This document shows, piece by piece, positions 25,238-36,362 of a DNA stretch of 64,000 bases. Below the pieces are notes generated by a model. The model saw nothing but the letters and a program-made list of their open reading frames with translations, did not search any database and was not told the origin of the DNA. This DNA is from Typhlomys cinereus (lineage: Eukaryota > Chordata > Mammalia > Rodentia > Platacanthomyidae), in assembly GCA_023101885.1 (NCBI GenBank), contig JALPQD010000075.1, positions 3,030,930-3,094,929 on the forward strand. Reading direction: 5' to 3'. Position 1 is the stretch's first letter. Each line of letters starts with the position of its first letter. A program made the translations under genes and the position numbers.

Positions 25238-25440
25238 GTTAAGTGTCTGCTGAGTGCCAGCACTTGGCATACCTACCATGGTGGGTCCTGAGCACAAATA
25301 TAAGCAGCCTGCTTTCATGGAGCTTACAGATTAGGTAAGTAAGGAGACAGACGGTAATCACCTGCACAAATACATGTGGCATTGTGACTGCGTGTGCGGT
25401 GTAGGAAGGCTATAGAGAAGCTAAGGCTGTTTTGTCCAGA
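25238..25440 (+). repeat. L2 LINE 3' fragment
   Basis: ctgagtgccagcacttgg, ttcatggagcttacagattagg and ggagacagacggtaatca follow the L2 3' end wording. Confidence 0.55.
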
Positions 25441-25699
25441 TACATCCCAATTTCCCTAGGAGGTATTCTGCCTTTGGTCTCCTTCCCGTCATCCTTGTTG
25501 CAAAATGCTTAATGTAAAATGATGCAACTCAAGGGCCTGTACCAACAGGCTGCATCCTGGGAAATCAACAACACCCGCCGCAGAAACCAGGGTTCTGCAG
25601 AAGCCTGCAATAAGCCTGAGCTTGATCGCTTGGCCTTCCGTAAATCTCACCTCCTTGCTCTCTCCAGAGTCCTGGTTGAACCGTGGCCAGTGCTTTCAA

Positions 25700-25900
25700 A
25701 AACACATGCATAGAGGCTGGGCGTGGTGCATGCCAGTGATCCAGCACTCTCACGCCGAGGCAGGAGGATCAGTGGGAGTTCGAGCCAGTATAGACGACAT
25801 AGAGAGACCCTATTTTAGAAAACTAAAACCCAAACCTAGCAGCAACACTAATATTGACCAGCCTGGGCTATCGTGTGGAATCTTGTCTGCAAAACATATA
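25700..25900 (+). repeat. B1-like SINE with a second B1 fragment
   Basis: gctgggcgtggtgcatgccagtgatccagcactc and gaggcaggaggatcagtgggagttcgag are B1. gaccagcctgggctatcgtgtgg (from about 25856) is a second fragment after an A-rich linker. Confidence 0.75.
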
Positions 25901-25985
25901 CATTGTACATATGTACGTGGTTTATGGTTAATTTGTTCTCAGAGACTTTTTAAATTTCATTTGGACCCTGACGCTCTTGACACTG

Positions 25986-26023
25986 GATTTGAATGGTTTC
26001 TTTAGATTTGAATGGTTTCTTTA
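25986..26023 (+). repeat. 19-bp perfect tandem duplication
   Basis: gatttgaatggtttcttta occurs twice head to tail (25986-26004, 26005-26023). Confidence 0.9.
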
Positions 26024-27207
26024 GTGACTAAAGAATTCCAGTGTGGGAGTGCTAGCTTATCCATCAATGTATGTTATGTTATGTGACTCCCTACCCCATT
26101 ATATCTTTTAGACTCCATAAAGATTTATTAGTACTATTATTTTAACCCCATGAGACAGCTCATGATACTTAAATTAGAAACCTGAGTCTTGTTCTAAGTT
26201 CCCATGGGTTACCCTGACCTACAACAGAACTCCCCTGCTCTTCAGGACACAGTGGACTGTGAGGTGTCAAGTTCTTATGACGTAAGATTGATTGATGTTC
26301 TTGTTAGAATAGCTGAATTCCTGAGGTGTTTCAGGTGCGGTATGGTCTCATTGGCTAGTGTAGAACGGGCACCCTCTCTAAACAGGCTCCTTCCCTTAGC
26401 CTTTCTCTGCCTTCAGAGCACCCTGAAATACAGCCGCGCTCACTGCTGGTGCACTCAGACCCGAATCCTACAGTGTATTTTTAGTAATAGCATACTTCCC
26501 TAATTCTGTAATCGAGTTTTTATGTTCCAAAGCTTACTTCACTCTTCCAAGGTAAGCTGTGCAGTCGATGAGTACACAAGTCTGGGTGACCTATTTCTTC
26601 TCTCTCCCTCCTGACGATGACTTGAGGAAATTGCAGAGAAATAACTATGTACCTATCGTAACATGCAGATTCTAAGAGTAAAATTTGAGGGGAATCGATT
26701 CCGTTTCTGGCTCATCAGTCATGGTCCTGCGGGGAGAGAGATGGCCCCCTAAAGGGATGTAGCTGACGAGAATTTGATAAAGGACTGGTGCCCAGCTGTG
26801 GGCAAGCACACCAGAAAGCAGCTCTTCCCCGGGGAAAGGATGTAGGAAGGGGGGGGGGAGAGATGGGGGAGATGTTAGGAGCAGGCGCAGGGAACCCACT
26901 GCAGCCCAACAGGATGGAGTCAGGATCAAGCCCTGTCCCCTCTCCTCCCCCTTTCCAGTTGTCCTTTAGAGGTGCCCGAGAGGAAGGGAGCCAGTGGATA
27001 TGTCCACTCCTGTAAGCTTTATGGGGGCAAGGGAGCAGGTGGCTCTGTGGGCAGATGGAGTAAGGCCAGCACACATCGCCATGTGGAGTGGGTCGGGAGG
27101 GGGAGCTTCCATGGGCCCTGAACACCATTCACAGTGGCCCAGACAAGATGACTGCGGCTTCTAGATGGAGGGCAGATCCTGATGGGAGGCTGCTTAATAT
27201 GCAAAGG
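26024..27207. other. Single-copy intron sequence
   Basis: Possible MIR trace at 26095-26190 (old, weak). G-run at about 26849-26858. Nothing else recognised. Confidence 0.35.
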
Positions 27208-27383
27208 CCTTCTTAATCAGTTGGTGGAGTGCTTGTAGCATTTGTACAGCCCTGGATTCCATCCCTAGCACTGTGTAAACTGGGCACTGCAGCTCGCTCT
27301 GGGAGGTGGGCAGGAAGCTCAGCTCAGTTCAAGATCATTCTTGTGTGCAGGAAGAGAGACTGTGCTACCAAAGACCTTTTCCT

Positions 27384-27414
<31 letters not shown>
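27208..27414 (+). repeat. B4-like SINE (ID-like head plus B1 part) with A30 tail
   Basis: agttggtggagtgcttg, then ccctggattccatccctagcactg is an ID-type head. gggaggtgggcaggaagctcag and ttcaagatcattcttg follow B1. A pure run of 30 A lies at 27385-27414. Confidence 0.75.
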
Positions 27415-27415
<1 letters not shown>

Positions 27416-27555
27416 AAAACTATAAAAATATACAAAATGCAAAGTAAAATACCATCCCCAGAACTCTATGTGCTTCTTGGTTGGGCTCTGTTAATCTGTC
27501 CTCAGGCATCACTAATTACTTTTCTATCTTTGGAGGAAGAGCGTGAAAATCAGAA

Positions 27556-27745
27556 GGACTGCTGGTGAGATAGTTGAGTGGATAAAAGCATCTGCTTATA
27601 GACCTGTGACTTGAGTTCAATCCCTGGAAGCCCACATAGTGAAAGGAGAGAACTAACTTGTGAAAGTTGTCCTCTGACTTCCGCCCGTGCTCTGTGGCAT
27701 GCCTGAGTGTTCTCTCTTCCTCTTCTCCCTCCCTCCTCACTTTCA
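27556..27745 (+). repeat. B3-like SINE
   Basis: ctgctggtgagatagttgagtgg, gacttgagttcaatccctggaagcccacat and gttgtcctctgacttccgc. Confidence 0.7.
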
Positions 27746-27929
27746 AACAAGTAAGTCAGAGGGGTCGCTCCCAAAGATCTCTGAGGGGGTCTTCCCCAAA
27801 GAAGAGCTCTGTTTTCCTGGCAAGACTGGCTTTGTGGAGGAAGAGTTCAGTGCTGGTCTGTGACCACGGGCATTTAGGTACATAGGAAGAATGTTTTCTG
27901 TAACTAAGCAACTCTTAACCGTGACCCCA

Positions 27930-28225
27930 TGATGGTCGTTATCGATTGTCAACTTGACTGGATGTAGAATCACCTAGGAGGCTAGCTTCTCTGCGCATCA
28001 TCAAGGTTAGGTTAATGAGGTGGAAAGATGCACTTTAGCTGTAGGTGCACCATTCGTGAGTTGGGGTCCTGGGCTGAAACCAGAAAGGAGGAGGTGAGCA
28101 GAGCTCTAACATGCCTGCTTCCTGACTGGGATGATTGCGCCTGTGGCCATGACATCCCCACCGTGAAGGCTGTTCCCTGAGCTGTGGCCCGCATATACCC
28201 TTCCGGCTTTACGTTGCTTTTGTAG
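27930..28225 (+). repeat. Rodent interspersed repeat (TTGTCAACTTGAC type)
   Basis: gattgtcaacttgactggatgtagaatcacctaggag, ggttaatgaggtgg, tgcttcctgactggg. Same family as 57125-57440 and as a common mouse repeat; probably the end of a rodent L1-type element. Confidence 0.55.
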
Positions 28226-28566
28226 GGCATTTTGCCCTAGCAGTGCCTGAAGTATGGACCCCCTGGGGGATCAGAATTAACTTTTATTAATGTAGTGGGG
28301 AAACTAAGCCCCATTCTAGGGTACTCCACAAGCCCAGGAGGGTTGTCACCTAGGGTTGCCTCAAAAAACCTATTGAAACAGACAAGGAGATATGTGGCCT
28401 GTTGATTTGGGGGAAGCTGCACAGTGGGAGGACCGCAAACACATTTGTCTTTCAGCTCTTGTGAGATGGAGACTCGCCTCCCATTCCTGCGTGTTTACAG
28501 TACTGCTTTGTGTGTAGCACAGGGCATCAGGAGCCTTACTTCCGGTTTCATTCTGGCGTGAACTAT
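28226..28566. other. Single-copy intron sequence
   Basis: Nothing recognised. Confidence 0.35.
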
Positions 28567-28634
28567 GGGGATCCTTGGGGGAAGGGGATCCTTGGGGAGG
28601 GGATCCTTGGGGGAGGGGATCCTTGGGGGAGGGC
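28567..28634 (+). repeat. Short tandem repeat with GGATCC core
   Basis: Four imperfect units of about 17-19 bp, each containing ggggatccttgggg. Confidence 0.85.
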
Positions 28635-28659
28635 TCTCCCAGGAGCCGAGTGTGAGCTA

Positions 28660-28965
28660 AGGTTTGTGTGTGCTGTGTGTGTGCACATGCTTCCACATGT
28701 GTTTGCTCATATGTGTGAAGGCCAGCGTTATATCTGGTGTCTTCTTCAATCCTTCTCTACCTTGTGCTTTGGGACAAGGTCTTGTAGAACCTTGACCTCA
28801 GCAGTCTGGCTAGATGGGCTGACCAGTGAGCCTCAGGGATCCTGCTGTGATGTTACCCTAGCACTAGGCTCACACGTGTGCGTGCGTCCCTTTTTACATG
28901 GGTGCTAGGGCTTGAATTCAAGTCCTTGTGTCTCACGGCAAGCACTTTACTAAGCTATGATTTTG
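28660..28965 (-). repeat. Old B2-superfamily SINE
   Basis: Reverse of the 24866 type: (GT)n left, gacaaggtcttgtagaacc, tacatgggtgctagggcttgaattc and agcaagcactttactaagct on the right. Confidence 0.7.
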
Positions 28966-28992
28966 TGAAGCAGATGCAATCTAGGTAGTCAT

Positions 28993-29150
28993 TGTTTTTA
29001 AGAGACAGGATCTCGTGTAGCCCAAGCTGGCCTTGAGCTCCTGCATAGTTGAGGATGATCTTGAGCTCTCATCCTCTTGCTTCCACTTCCCAAATTCTGG
29101 GACCTAAGGCTCGAGTCTCTTTGCTTCTAGATCATTGCGGATCAGCCATA
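28993..29150 (-). repeat. Reversed B1-like SINE
   Basis: ttaagagacaggatctcgtgtagcccaagctggccttgagctc is the classic reversed B1 3' half; the left end is T-rich. Confidence 0.8.
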
Positions 29151-29733
29151 CCAGACTCTAGCCTTCCCTCATTTTTTTGGAATCAATAAATTTATCCTGT
29201 TTATTCTCTGAAATAATTTCTCTGTACATTATCATCCAGATTCAGAACTACCTTCTCGCTGAGGGGATGCCAAAAGCTTGTCAAGTACCGATGCATAGAA
29301 GCCCCCCAACTTTGGAGAACTGGTTTATCCTGGTATAGCCTGTCATGCAGGTGTGCCAATTGTCTAGACCATTTACAGGTGTTTGGAAATATTTTCGATG
29401 CTGGCTTCTTCTCCCATAGCAACCTGGGAGACACAGCTTTGAACCCTGCTGCCGCCTCTCACTGCTCATGATCCAGGGCAAGCCCTGCTCCACTCCTCTA
29501 AGGGCCTGATTTGGTGGCTATAAATGGCTTTATAAACCTCCCGAGATTGCTTCATGGAGCTGTTTAGGGCCACCTCAGATATGTGATCACCCTTTGAAAT
29601 TTGCTGTACAAATGGAAAGGTGATGTTTTATCTGCAGATGGTCACATGCCAGTACTGCAAATAGAACGCTGTGATATTGACAACTACAGTGAGCACATGT
29701 TGGCTTTTGTCTAAAATGAAAGGAAAAAGTGAG
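29151..29733. other. Single-copy intron sequence
   Basis: A lone ctcccatagcaac (29411-29423) resembles an RFX half-site. Nothing else recognised. Confidence 0.35.
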
Positions 29734-29734
29734 G

Positions 29735-30048
29735 CATACATGAATGTATGCATGTGCATGGTGTGTTCATGGGTGTGAATGTGTGCATGAAAATATGAAT
29801 GTGTGTGTAATATGTGCATGCGTGAATGCATGCAGATGCATGAATGTGCGTGTAGATGTGTGTCTGTATGTGCATGCATGTAAATCTGCAGGTGCATGTG
29901 TGAAGGTATGTTCATACATGTGACCAATGTGCACATGCACGAATGTATGCATGTACATGGGAATATATGCTTGCACGTGTGAATGTGTGCATATGCGTGA
30001 ATGTGCGTGCATACTTGGGGGTGTATATACCAGAATGTATGTTTGTGA
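29735..30048 (+). repeat. Imperfect purine-pyrimidine alternating tract
   Basis: About 300 bp built of degenerate words such as gaatgtgtgcatg, atgcatgtgcatg and gtgtgtg, with no fixed period. Long minus-strand frames (147 and 94 codons, His/Thr/Met-rich) are by-products of this composition. Confidence 0.8.
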
Positions 30049-30189
30049 CACTCCTGTTTAGGGATGCCCACTGCTCTGTACAGTGGGTGATCTAAAAATT
30101 ATTCAGGATTGAATACTTTCATGCCAGTGGCATCTGCCGCAATGAGTTTTGGTGGCCAGGGTACCGTTCCTTGTGTCACACTGCTGGTG

Positions 30190-30330
30190 TCTGCCTCAGA
30201 CAAGTTTGTTAACCTGTCCAGACTGTATCCCTACTCTATACTCTCTGCCCCTCAAGCTTGCTGGGACAAATAAGTGAAATAATGCATGGCAGATGCTTCA
30301 GAGAGCACTTGGCATACAGGCAGTTAACGT
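30190..30330 (+). repeat. MIR SINE remnant
   Basis: tttgttaacctgtccagactgtatcc, aaataagtgaaataatgcatgg and agcacttggcatacaggcag follow the MIR core and 3' end. Confidence 0.55.
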
Positions 30331-30554
30331 GAATGGAATTGCTTTTCACATTTCCTTCACTGCAAATGAAGTTACTGAAGTGTTAGCGTATACCTGAGTC
30401 GGAAGTGGGGCGGACGTCCACATCAGGTGACAGTGATGGACTGAGAGCATTAAACATTTGTTGCATAATCAACACTGGTTGTCTTTCCTTAGAGCCTCTC
30501 CAAGGAGTTTCCCCTTTTCACTTTTTAATAAATCTACCTTTCTTTGCTTAAAAA

Positions 30555-30790
30555 AGAGTTAAAGCACTTGTTGTATATAGGACCAGGCGCCTGTAATTCA
30601 AGCCCTGGAAATCCCCAGAACAAGCAGGCTCTGGGTTTAACAGAGACCCAGCCTTGAAAGAATAAAGTGGAAGAGTGAGATGCTCCTGATCGCAACCTTG
30701 GGCCTCCACGTGCACACTCAAGTACCCACACACATGCAGACGTGCATAGTGCATATTCACGCGCCAAGTCACATGAGAAAGAACATGAAA
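30555..30790 (+). repeat. Old long-form B2-like SINE, head truncated
   Basis: gcctgtaattcaagccctggaaatcc, gggtttaacagagacccagcc, ataaagtggaagagtgag, then CA-rich cacacacatgcagacg. Same family as 36847-37135. Confidence 0.65.
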
Positions 30791-31345
30791 AAGGCAGCCT
30801 GCCTTTCGGTGACCTTAATGAGTATGAATGGTGTCAGTGTGGCCCTGGACATGGTGCCTGGTTTCCTTGGCTGCTGTTCCCATAGGGAGAGAAGTCCCTG
30901 GGTCCTAGGCGGGTTTATAGAGTAAAGTGGTCACATGAAATGCCCCTGTGAAGTGTGCGTAGAACGCTTCATGACACGTCCGGAGAACTCGGCACCAGCT
31001 GTGGTCCCTCCTGTGGGCTGTCACTCGAAGGCTAAGTCTTTGTGCTCTGTGTTTGAGTCCCAGGTGAGCTTCCAAGGCTCTAGAGACAAGTGTGGTCCCA
31101 GGTGCCCCTCTGGCTCTTATCAAACCATGTTTTAGGCCCATTGCCTTTTGCCCAGGTGCAGCTTCAGGGTGGCGGCAGCTTTCACACCGGAAGCTCAGCG
31201 AAGGCTCATGCTGCCAGCGCTCACCCTTGGGCCTCACAGGAGCTGCATTTGTGAAAGTGTGTGGTGGCAGGTTGGGGTTAGCCTTATGTGGTGTGTGGTG
31301 TGCATACCTGTGTCTTCAGATTGCCGGTTCTGTCACTCTTCCTTA
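30791..31345. other. Single-copy intron sequence
   Basis: Nothing recognised; open frames on both strands overlap and are judged spurious. Confidence 0.4.
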
Positions 31346-31545
31346 TTCCCCAGAGACAGGATCTTTGAGTGAACCTGGAGCTAGACTGGCAGCTGGCAAG
31401 TCCCAGGCGTCTTCCTGTCTCTACCTCCCACAATGTTGTGATTATAGGCATGCTTCCCTAGCTTTTCATGGGTGTTGGGGATTTGAACTCACATCTTCAG
31501 GGCTTTGTGCAACAAATACTGTGACACCAGCTGTCCTTCAGGTCT
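31346..31545 (-). repeat. Reversed SINE of the B1/B2 composite type
   Basis: agagacaggatctttgagtgaacctggagctagactggcagctggc, acaatgttgtgattataggcatgc and gggtgttggggatttgaactcacatcttc. Confidence 0.65.
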
Positions 31546-32219
31546 TCTCAATCTCTTTTTCCTTTTGAATAGTCCAAAATAGACCCCAGGGGAGTTGGGT
31601 GAGGGGGAGATGGAAGGAAATAAGACTGGAGCACCCCGTCTTTCAAGGGATGCTGAGCTTAGGAGCGCAGGCCCTCACATTTAGAGCTGGAGGAGCTCAG
31701 TCACTGGTGTTTCAGATAAGTGCTGCTCCCTTAGGGTTCACGCACTTCCCTTTTTGTCAATCACAAGATTCGTCCCTTCTCCAAGTCTCCATCTTTTCTT
31801 TTCTTTCCCTTCTTTCCCCTCTTTGGGCTGGCCCTGATTAAGGCTTGGTGTCCCCTGAAGTCTGGGACTAGGACTCGCTGTCTCCTTCCTACGGTTCGAC
31901 TCTCTGCTCCCAGCTTGCACTGCATCTTCTTTTCCTACAGCTGCATCCAGATGCTAAGCAGAACTTGGAAGAATTTAAAACACTTTCAACACTGGCTTAA
32001 CTCTTCAGTTTCCCCCACTCGGATTTCTGATGTTTTCAGATCTGTCTTTCATGGTGCACACAGGTTAGGTGCAGACACAAGTCCTTTGCTGTCAGAACAC
32101 TTGGATTAGAGTTCAAAGGCATTGGAAAGATATGATCTCCTGAAAGGTAGGTCTAGTCATTTAGCAAGGTGCTGTGGATAGAATCCATACCCACAGCCCA
32201 GGGATTCGCAAGAAGACTT
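31546..32219. other. Single-copy intron sequence
   Basis: Pyrimidine-rich near 31790-31830. Nothing recognised. Confidence 0.4.
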
Positions 32220-32632
32220 GGTACCTGTGTCCCCAGGGAAGGTGGGTCCCTGGTACCTGTGTCCCTAGGGAAGGTGGATCCCTGGTACCTGTGTCCCCAG
32301 GGAAGGTGGATGGATCCCTGGTACCTGTGTCCCCAGGGAAGGTGGGTCCCTGGTACCTGTGTCCCCAGGGAAGGTGGATGGATCCCTGGTACCTGTGTCC
32401 CCAGGGAAGGTGGGTCCCTGGTACCTGTGTCCCCGGGGAAGGTGGGTCCCTGGTACCTGTGTCCCCGGGGAAGGTGGGTCCCTGGTACCTGTGTCCCCGG
32501 GGAAGGTGGGTCCCTGGTACCTATGTCCCTAGGGAAGGTGGATGGATCCCTGGTACCTGTGTCCCCAGGGAAGGTGGATAGATCCCTGGTATCTGTGTCT
32601 TCAGGGATGTGGGTCCCAGGTATCCGTGTCCT
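32220..32632 (+). repeat. Minisatellite, 32/36-bp units
   Basis: Twelve head-to-tail units start at 32220, 32252, 32284, 32320, 32352, 32388, 32420, 32452, 32484, 32516, 32552 and 32588; a diverged partial unit follows at 32619. Each starts ggtacctgtgtcccc and ends tccct. The 36-bp form differs by a 4-bp GGAT-type duplication (ggtggatggatccct versus ggtgggtccct). Single-base variants (A/G at the ccccAggg site) mark local blocks of identical units. Confidence 0.97.
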
Positions 32633-33103
32633 ACAAACTAGCAGCGCACTCAGTGACTTCGCCTCCCCTTTGATCTTGTGATTTTCAAGAGGCTGTTAGC
32701 GTGCAACTTTCTGGGCCCATTCACACTGGTATTTGGGACTTTTACCTAGCCAGGTACTTTTAACAACTTTTAGTTATGGAAATAAGGTGATCACATTATA
32801 TGTGCCAGTTAGATAAGATCATATCGGAACATTTAAAAATAGATGAGTAACTCTGGGCAACCAGAAGATAAAGTGGCTGTGGGAGGGCCAACTGTAATCT
32901 ATCCTGGGGCAGCTGTGTATGTCAGACCCATGGAGGCCCCAATTGCCCGCCATAAAACATTACTGCAGTGTCTGCACGGAACACAGGGGAGGTGCAGGAG
33001 AGAACACAAGTTCAGGGGGAGCCGCAGCTGGCTGGCTCCTCCTCTGCTCCGTGCCCTGTGTTTACATCCTTTTCTGAATGGTCTTTTTTTTTTAATTAAA
33101 AAA
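32633..33103. other. Single-copy intron sequence
   Basis: Nothing recognised. Confidence 0.35.
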
Positions 33104-33107
33104 AATT

Positions 33108-33138
<31 letters not shown>

Positions 33139-33282
33139 CGCATGTGTATACGTGCGTGTGGGTGTGGGTGTGTGTGAGACAGAGCAAGAGAGAGAAAAAC
33201 CAAACTCCAGGGATTGAACTTGGTTTCTCCAGGTTTGCGTGCCAGCATGTTTGCCAGCCAAGCCATGTCTCTAGCCCCTGGA
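33104..33282 (-). repeat. Reversed B2/B3-like SINE with GT microsatellite
   Basis: (GT)n-rich 33109-33178, gagacagagcaagagagag, gggattgaacttggtttctccagg and agccatgtctctagcccc. Confidence 0.65.
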
Positions 33283-33435
33283 GAGCTAGGATTTTCTGTG
33301 TACAAATATGCAAATGTAATGAGCACTGACTTTTATTCTTGATGCATATTGCTTTTAAGTTACTTTGAAGGCACAAGGAAGGCAGTTAAATATAGGGCTT
33401 CTGTGCCACCATTTGTCCTTGTAATTTGCTCCTAC

Positions 33436-33481
33436 AAGTTCTAGGCCAGCTTGGACTACATAATGATTCTCTCAAAAAAAA
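33436..33481 (+). repeat. B1 3' fragment
   Basis: agttctaggccagcttggactacataatgattctctcaaaaaaa is a short B1 tail. Confidence 0.6.
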
Positions 33482-34947
33482 GTCTTCCTACAAAACGGGT
33501 ACATATTACATTCCACAACTTATCACATCCTTGTGCATTCATACCTGTTTTACAGGGGTGACATGATTTGTCAAATGTACCTATCTTTGCTTCTAGAGTA
33601 AAACTATAGGTAGGTCATCGTTGTAGAGAATACATTTATCTGTGCACGTGTCATGGGGGGAGGGGTGTGGGTGAGGGTGTGTGTAGTGTACAAGGTTGGC
33701 GCTGCAAAGCATCCTGGACTCAGTTTGAGTAGCAAATGCTTCATGTCTTTGCTGTCTCCAAGCAAGGCTGTGGTAGAAGTCTGACACCTATCTGTTCTGC
33801 GCTCGCCCTATGTTTGACATGTTCTAGTATGTCTTCTTTCTCCTGCATCTGCGATGCTGTGAGGTTTCAGATTGTGAGAATGTTTTGCTGAAGGTTTCCC
33901 AAGTGAAGAGCAGTGCGTAACTCCGGAGCGTCCCAAGATTAGACCGTTTGAAAGCCTCGGTGTCAGCTATGTGGAGTGGTGCGTGCAGTCAGGCGGGATG
34001 CTTTGGACTGAAATCATTCGGAGCTTCAGAGAAGGGAGACCTCTTCTCAGAAAATGAAATAAAGTAAAATAAGGTAGCAGTGAACTCAGTCTTGTTTTCA
34101 GTTTATTTTAAAAATATTCTCAGATACTTGCATACATTAATAGAACGAATTTCTTTTCACCCGTTCCTGCCCAGTCCCCGCTCCTGTCCCATTTCATATG
34201 TTCTCCTTTCTGGCCAGGCTCCTCCCACTTTCACATCTTTTGTGTACGTTGCCTGTACTGGCAAGTACCTGAGTGCTCGCCAGGACATGGATGACTTATC
34301 AGTGGGCAGATCACTGAGTAAAGAATCCCCCTTCTTCTGTTTTGCATTAGCTTGAAATAGTTTCTCAGGGAAGTGTAATGCTTCTGGAGACCTTTCCTCA
34401 GCTATGGTGAAATGTGGTTAGGCCTGCTGTGTAGGTCATGTCACTGCAGTGGTCCCTCGAGACCCCTCCCACCCTCAGACTTACATTCTTCCACCCCTTC
34501 TTCTGCAAGGCTCCCCGAGCGTGGGGCGGGGTGATTTTGAAGTCCCGGGTAGAACTGAGCACACCACACAGTCACTTACTCTCTGCACTTTATCCCACAC
34601 CTTTCATTGCAAGAAGCAGCTTCGTGGTCAAGTGCCGAGAGCATCTCTAATCTGTGGGTACAATGATTATAATGGGTATAAGTGTTAGATGACCCCCATT
34701 CATTTTTAAAGATGCCTTTTGTTTGCCTTTCCGACTTGGAATGTGAGGGTGCGCGCATGTGCACAGTTTGTTTTTATACCAGCTGTATGAGATGATTGCT
34801 TCTTAGCCCCTGTCTTGGCTTTGGGAAACAGTCGTCTACAGAGAATAAAAAGTAACTTTTTCCAGCCCAAATCAGCACTTACTGATCTACCTGCCTGTTG
34901 CTGCTTCAGATGTGGGCTTATGGGCCTGTGGCAATGACATTGGTGAG
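33482..34947. other. Single-copy intron sequence
   Basis: No gene or clear repeat in about 1.4 kb. A weak B1-like stretch may lie near 33970-34075. Confidence 0.35.
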
Positions 34948-35122
34948 TTGTGGCAAAATGGCAGGATGGGGCAGTGAGAAGAGGAGGATCCTCCCACAAG
35001 GGGTGTGAATCCAAGGAGATTATTGACTCTTGTGGATTGTGGCAAAATGGCAGGATGGGGCAGTGAGAAGAGGAGGACCCCCCCCCACAATAGGTGTGAA
35101 TCCAAGGAGATTATTGATTCTT
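34948..35122 (+). repeat. 89-bp tandem duplication
   Basis: The unit beginning ttgtggcaaaatggcagg starts at 34948 and again at 35037. The two copies differ at only a few bases, mainly around the cctccc/cccccc stretch. Confidence 0.9.
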
Positions 35123-35135
35123 CCTGTGTAGATTA

Positions 35136-35156
35136 ACACACACACACACACACACA
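35136..35156 (+). repeat. (CA)n microsatellite
   Basis: About ten CA units right after the 89-bp duplication. Confidence 0.9.
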
Positions 35157-36265
35157 AGATGCACTCACAATCATGAACATGCATCTAGTGCAGTGAACAA
35201 GTGGAACTTAGACCCTAATTGTGTCTTTAAGAGCCAGGGGACTGTGAGATCCCCACAGAGCTCAGTGCTGGGCCTCTTGCAGGTAGCACGTTTGTGGTGA
35301 TTTCTGTCTTGATCAAGTCTGCAATCTGTCTGCCAAGGAATGGTGAGTCCTTTGCAGGGGTGTTAAGATGTCTGTGTCTGATGTGAAGAAGGCCTGCATG
35401 TGCATGTACCATCGTTGGCCAAGTGTCCAGCTCCCAGTGCCTGGGGACTGTCCACCAGGTGTCAGAGCCTGTCCCCGCTGCTCACAGGACAGATTCTTAA
35501 GTGAGAAACAGTCATTTTTCTTTTCTTCTTGCTTTTGGAGGGAAAAAAACCCGAACTGCACCAGAAGTATTACAGAGCAACTTCAGACATGGCAAACCCC
35601 AGGGACGCTTAGGGAAGGCTTCTTTCCTACTCTTCTGCTCCTGGGTCGCTGCCTGTTTGTCCTCGAGAGATGCCTAGAAAGCAGTTCTTTACCATCCGTG
35701 CTGTTGCTCTCCTACCCACTCCTCTCTTTCATGTGCTTGACCGGCTTCTGAGCTGATGTTTTATTAATAGTATTGGAGTGTAAAGGTTTTTCCCCAGTGT
35801 CTTTAGCCTCCAAATGATAGAATTTTAGACAGAGCAGAAATGCCCTGAGTCCTTCCTGTGCTGAGCGTTTTGTCTTGGTTTCTTCTCCTGTCTCTTGAAG
35901 CTCAGGCTGGGACATCATCTGCCCCTGTCCCCCACTCTGCATTATTACCTAACATCAGCTCTGACCAGAGTGGAAAATTAAATGAGCCCCCTGCCTCTTA
36001 ACAGGCTGGACATGTGCTTGGTGCATTGCATGCGTGACCTGGGAGACCCCCTGATAAGATGGCACCATCTCTGAGATATAGATGAAGAAATTGGTGGTCC
36101 AGGAGTACAAGTGGGCTTTCCCTTTCACGGCGTGTAGCAGCACAGCAACACAGACAGGTTCATCCCCTTCTTAGGAGCCCCACATAGCAATTCTTTCTGG
36201 AATGTTCCCCCAACGAAGGATGGTATCTCTCTTAGTCCTTCTACAGATGCTTGTGTAACTGTGTC
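35157..36265. other. Single-copy intron sequence
   Basis: ccaccaggtgtcag (35452-35465) resembles a CTCF core. Otherwise nothing recognised. Confidence 0.35.
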
Positions 36266-36267
36266 CA

Positions 36268-36362
36268 CTTTTTTTTTTTTTTTTAATAGGTTTTAGAGAT
36301 CTGAACTCGGGTCGTCAGACTTACACAGCAAGCACGTACCCAGTGAGCCATGCCCCCAGCCC
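36268..36362 (-). repeat. Short reversed SINE head
   Basis: T16 run, gatctgaactcgggtcgtcagac, agcaagcacgtacccagtgagccatgcccccagcccc. Confidence 0.65.

Noticed and set aside
29628..30071. 147-codon His/Thr/Met-rich minus-strand frame
   Set aside because: Composition of the CATG/GTG tract; frames in two phases are open together.
32220..32632. CRISPR-like regular repeats
   Set aside because: Units are contiguous, with no unique spacers, in a mammalian intron. It is a minisatellite.
32169..32681. 170-codon open frame across the minisatellite
   Set aside because: The repeat unit lacks stops in several frames and is not a multiple of three, so two overlapping frames stay open. No domain resemblance.
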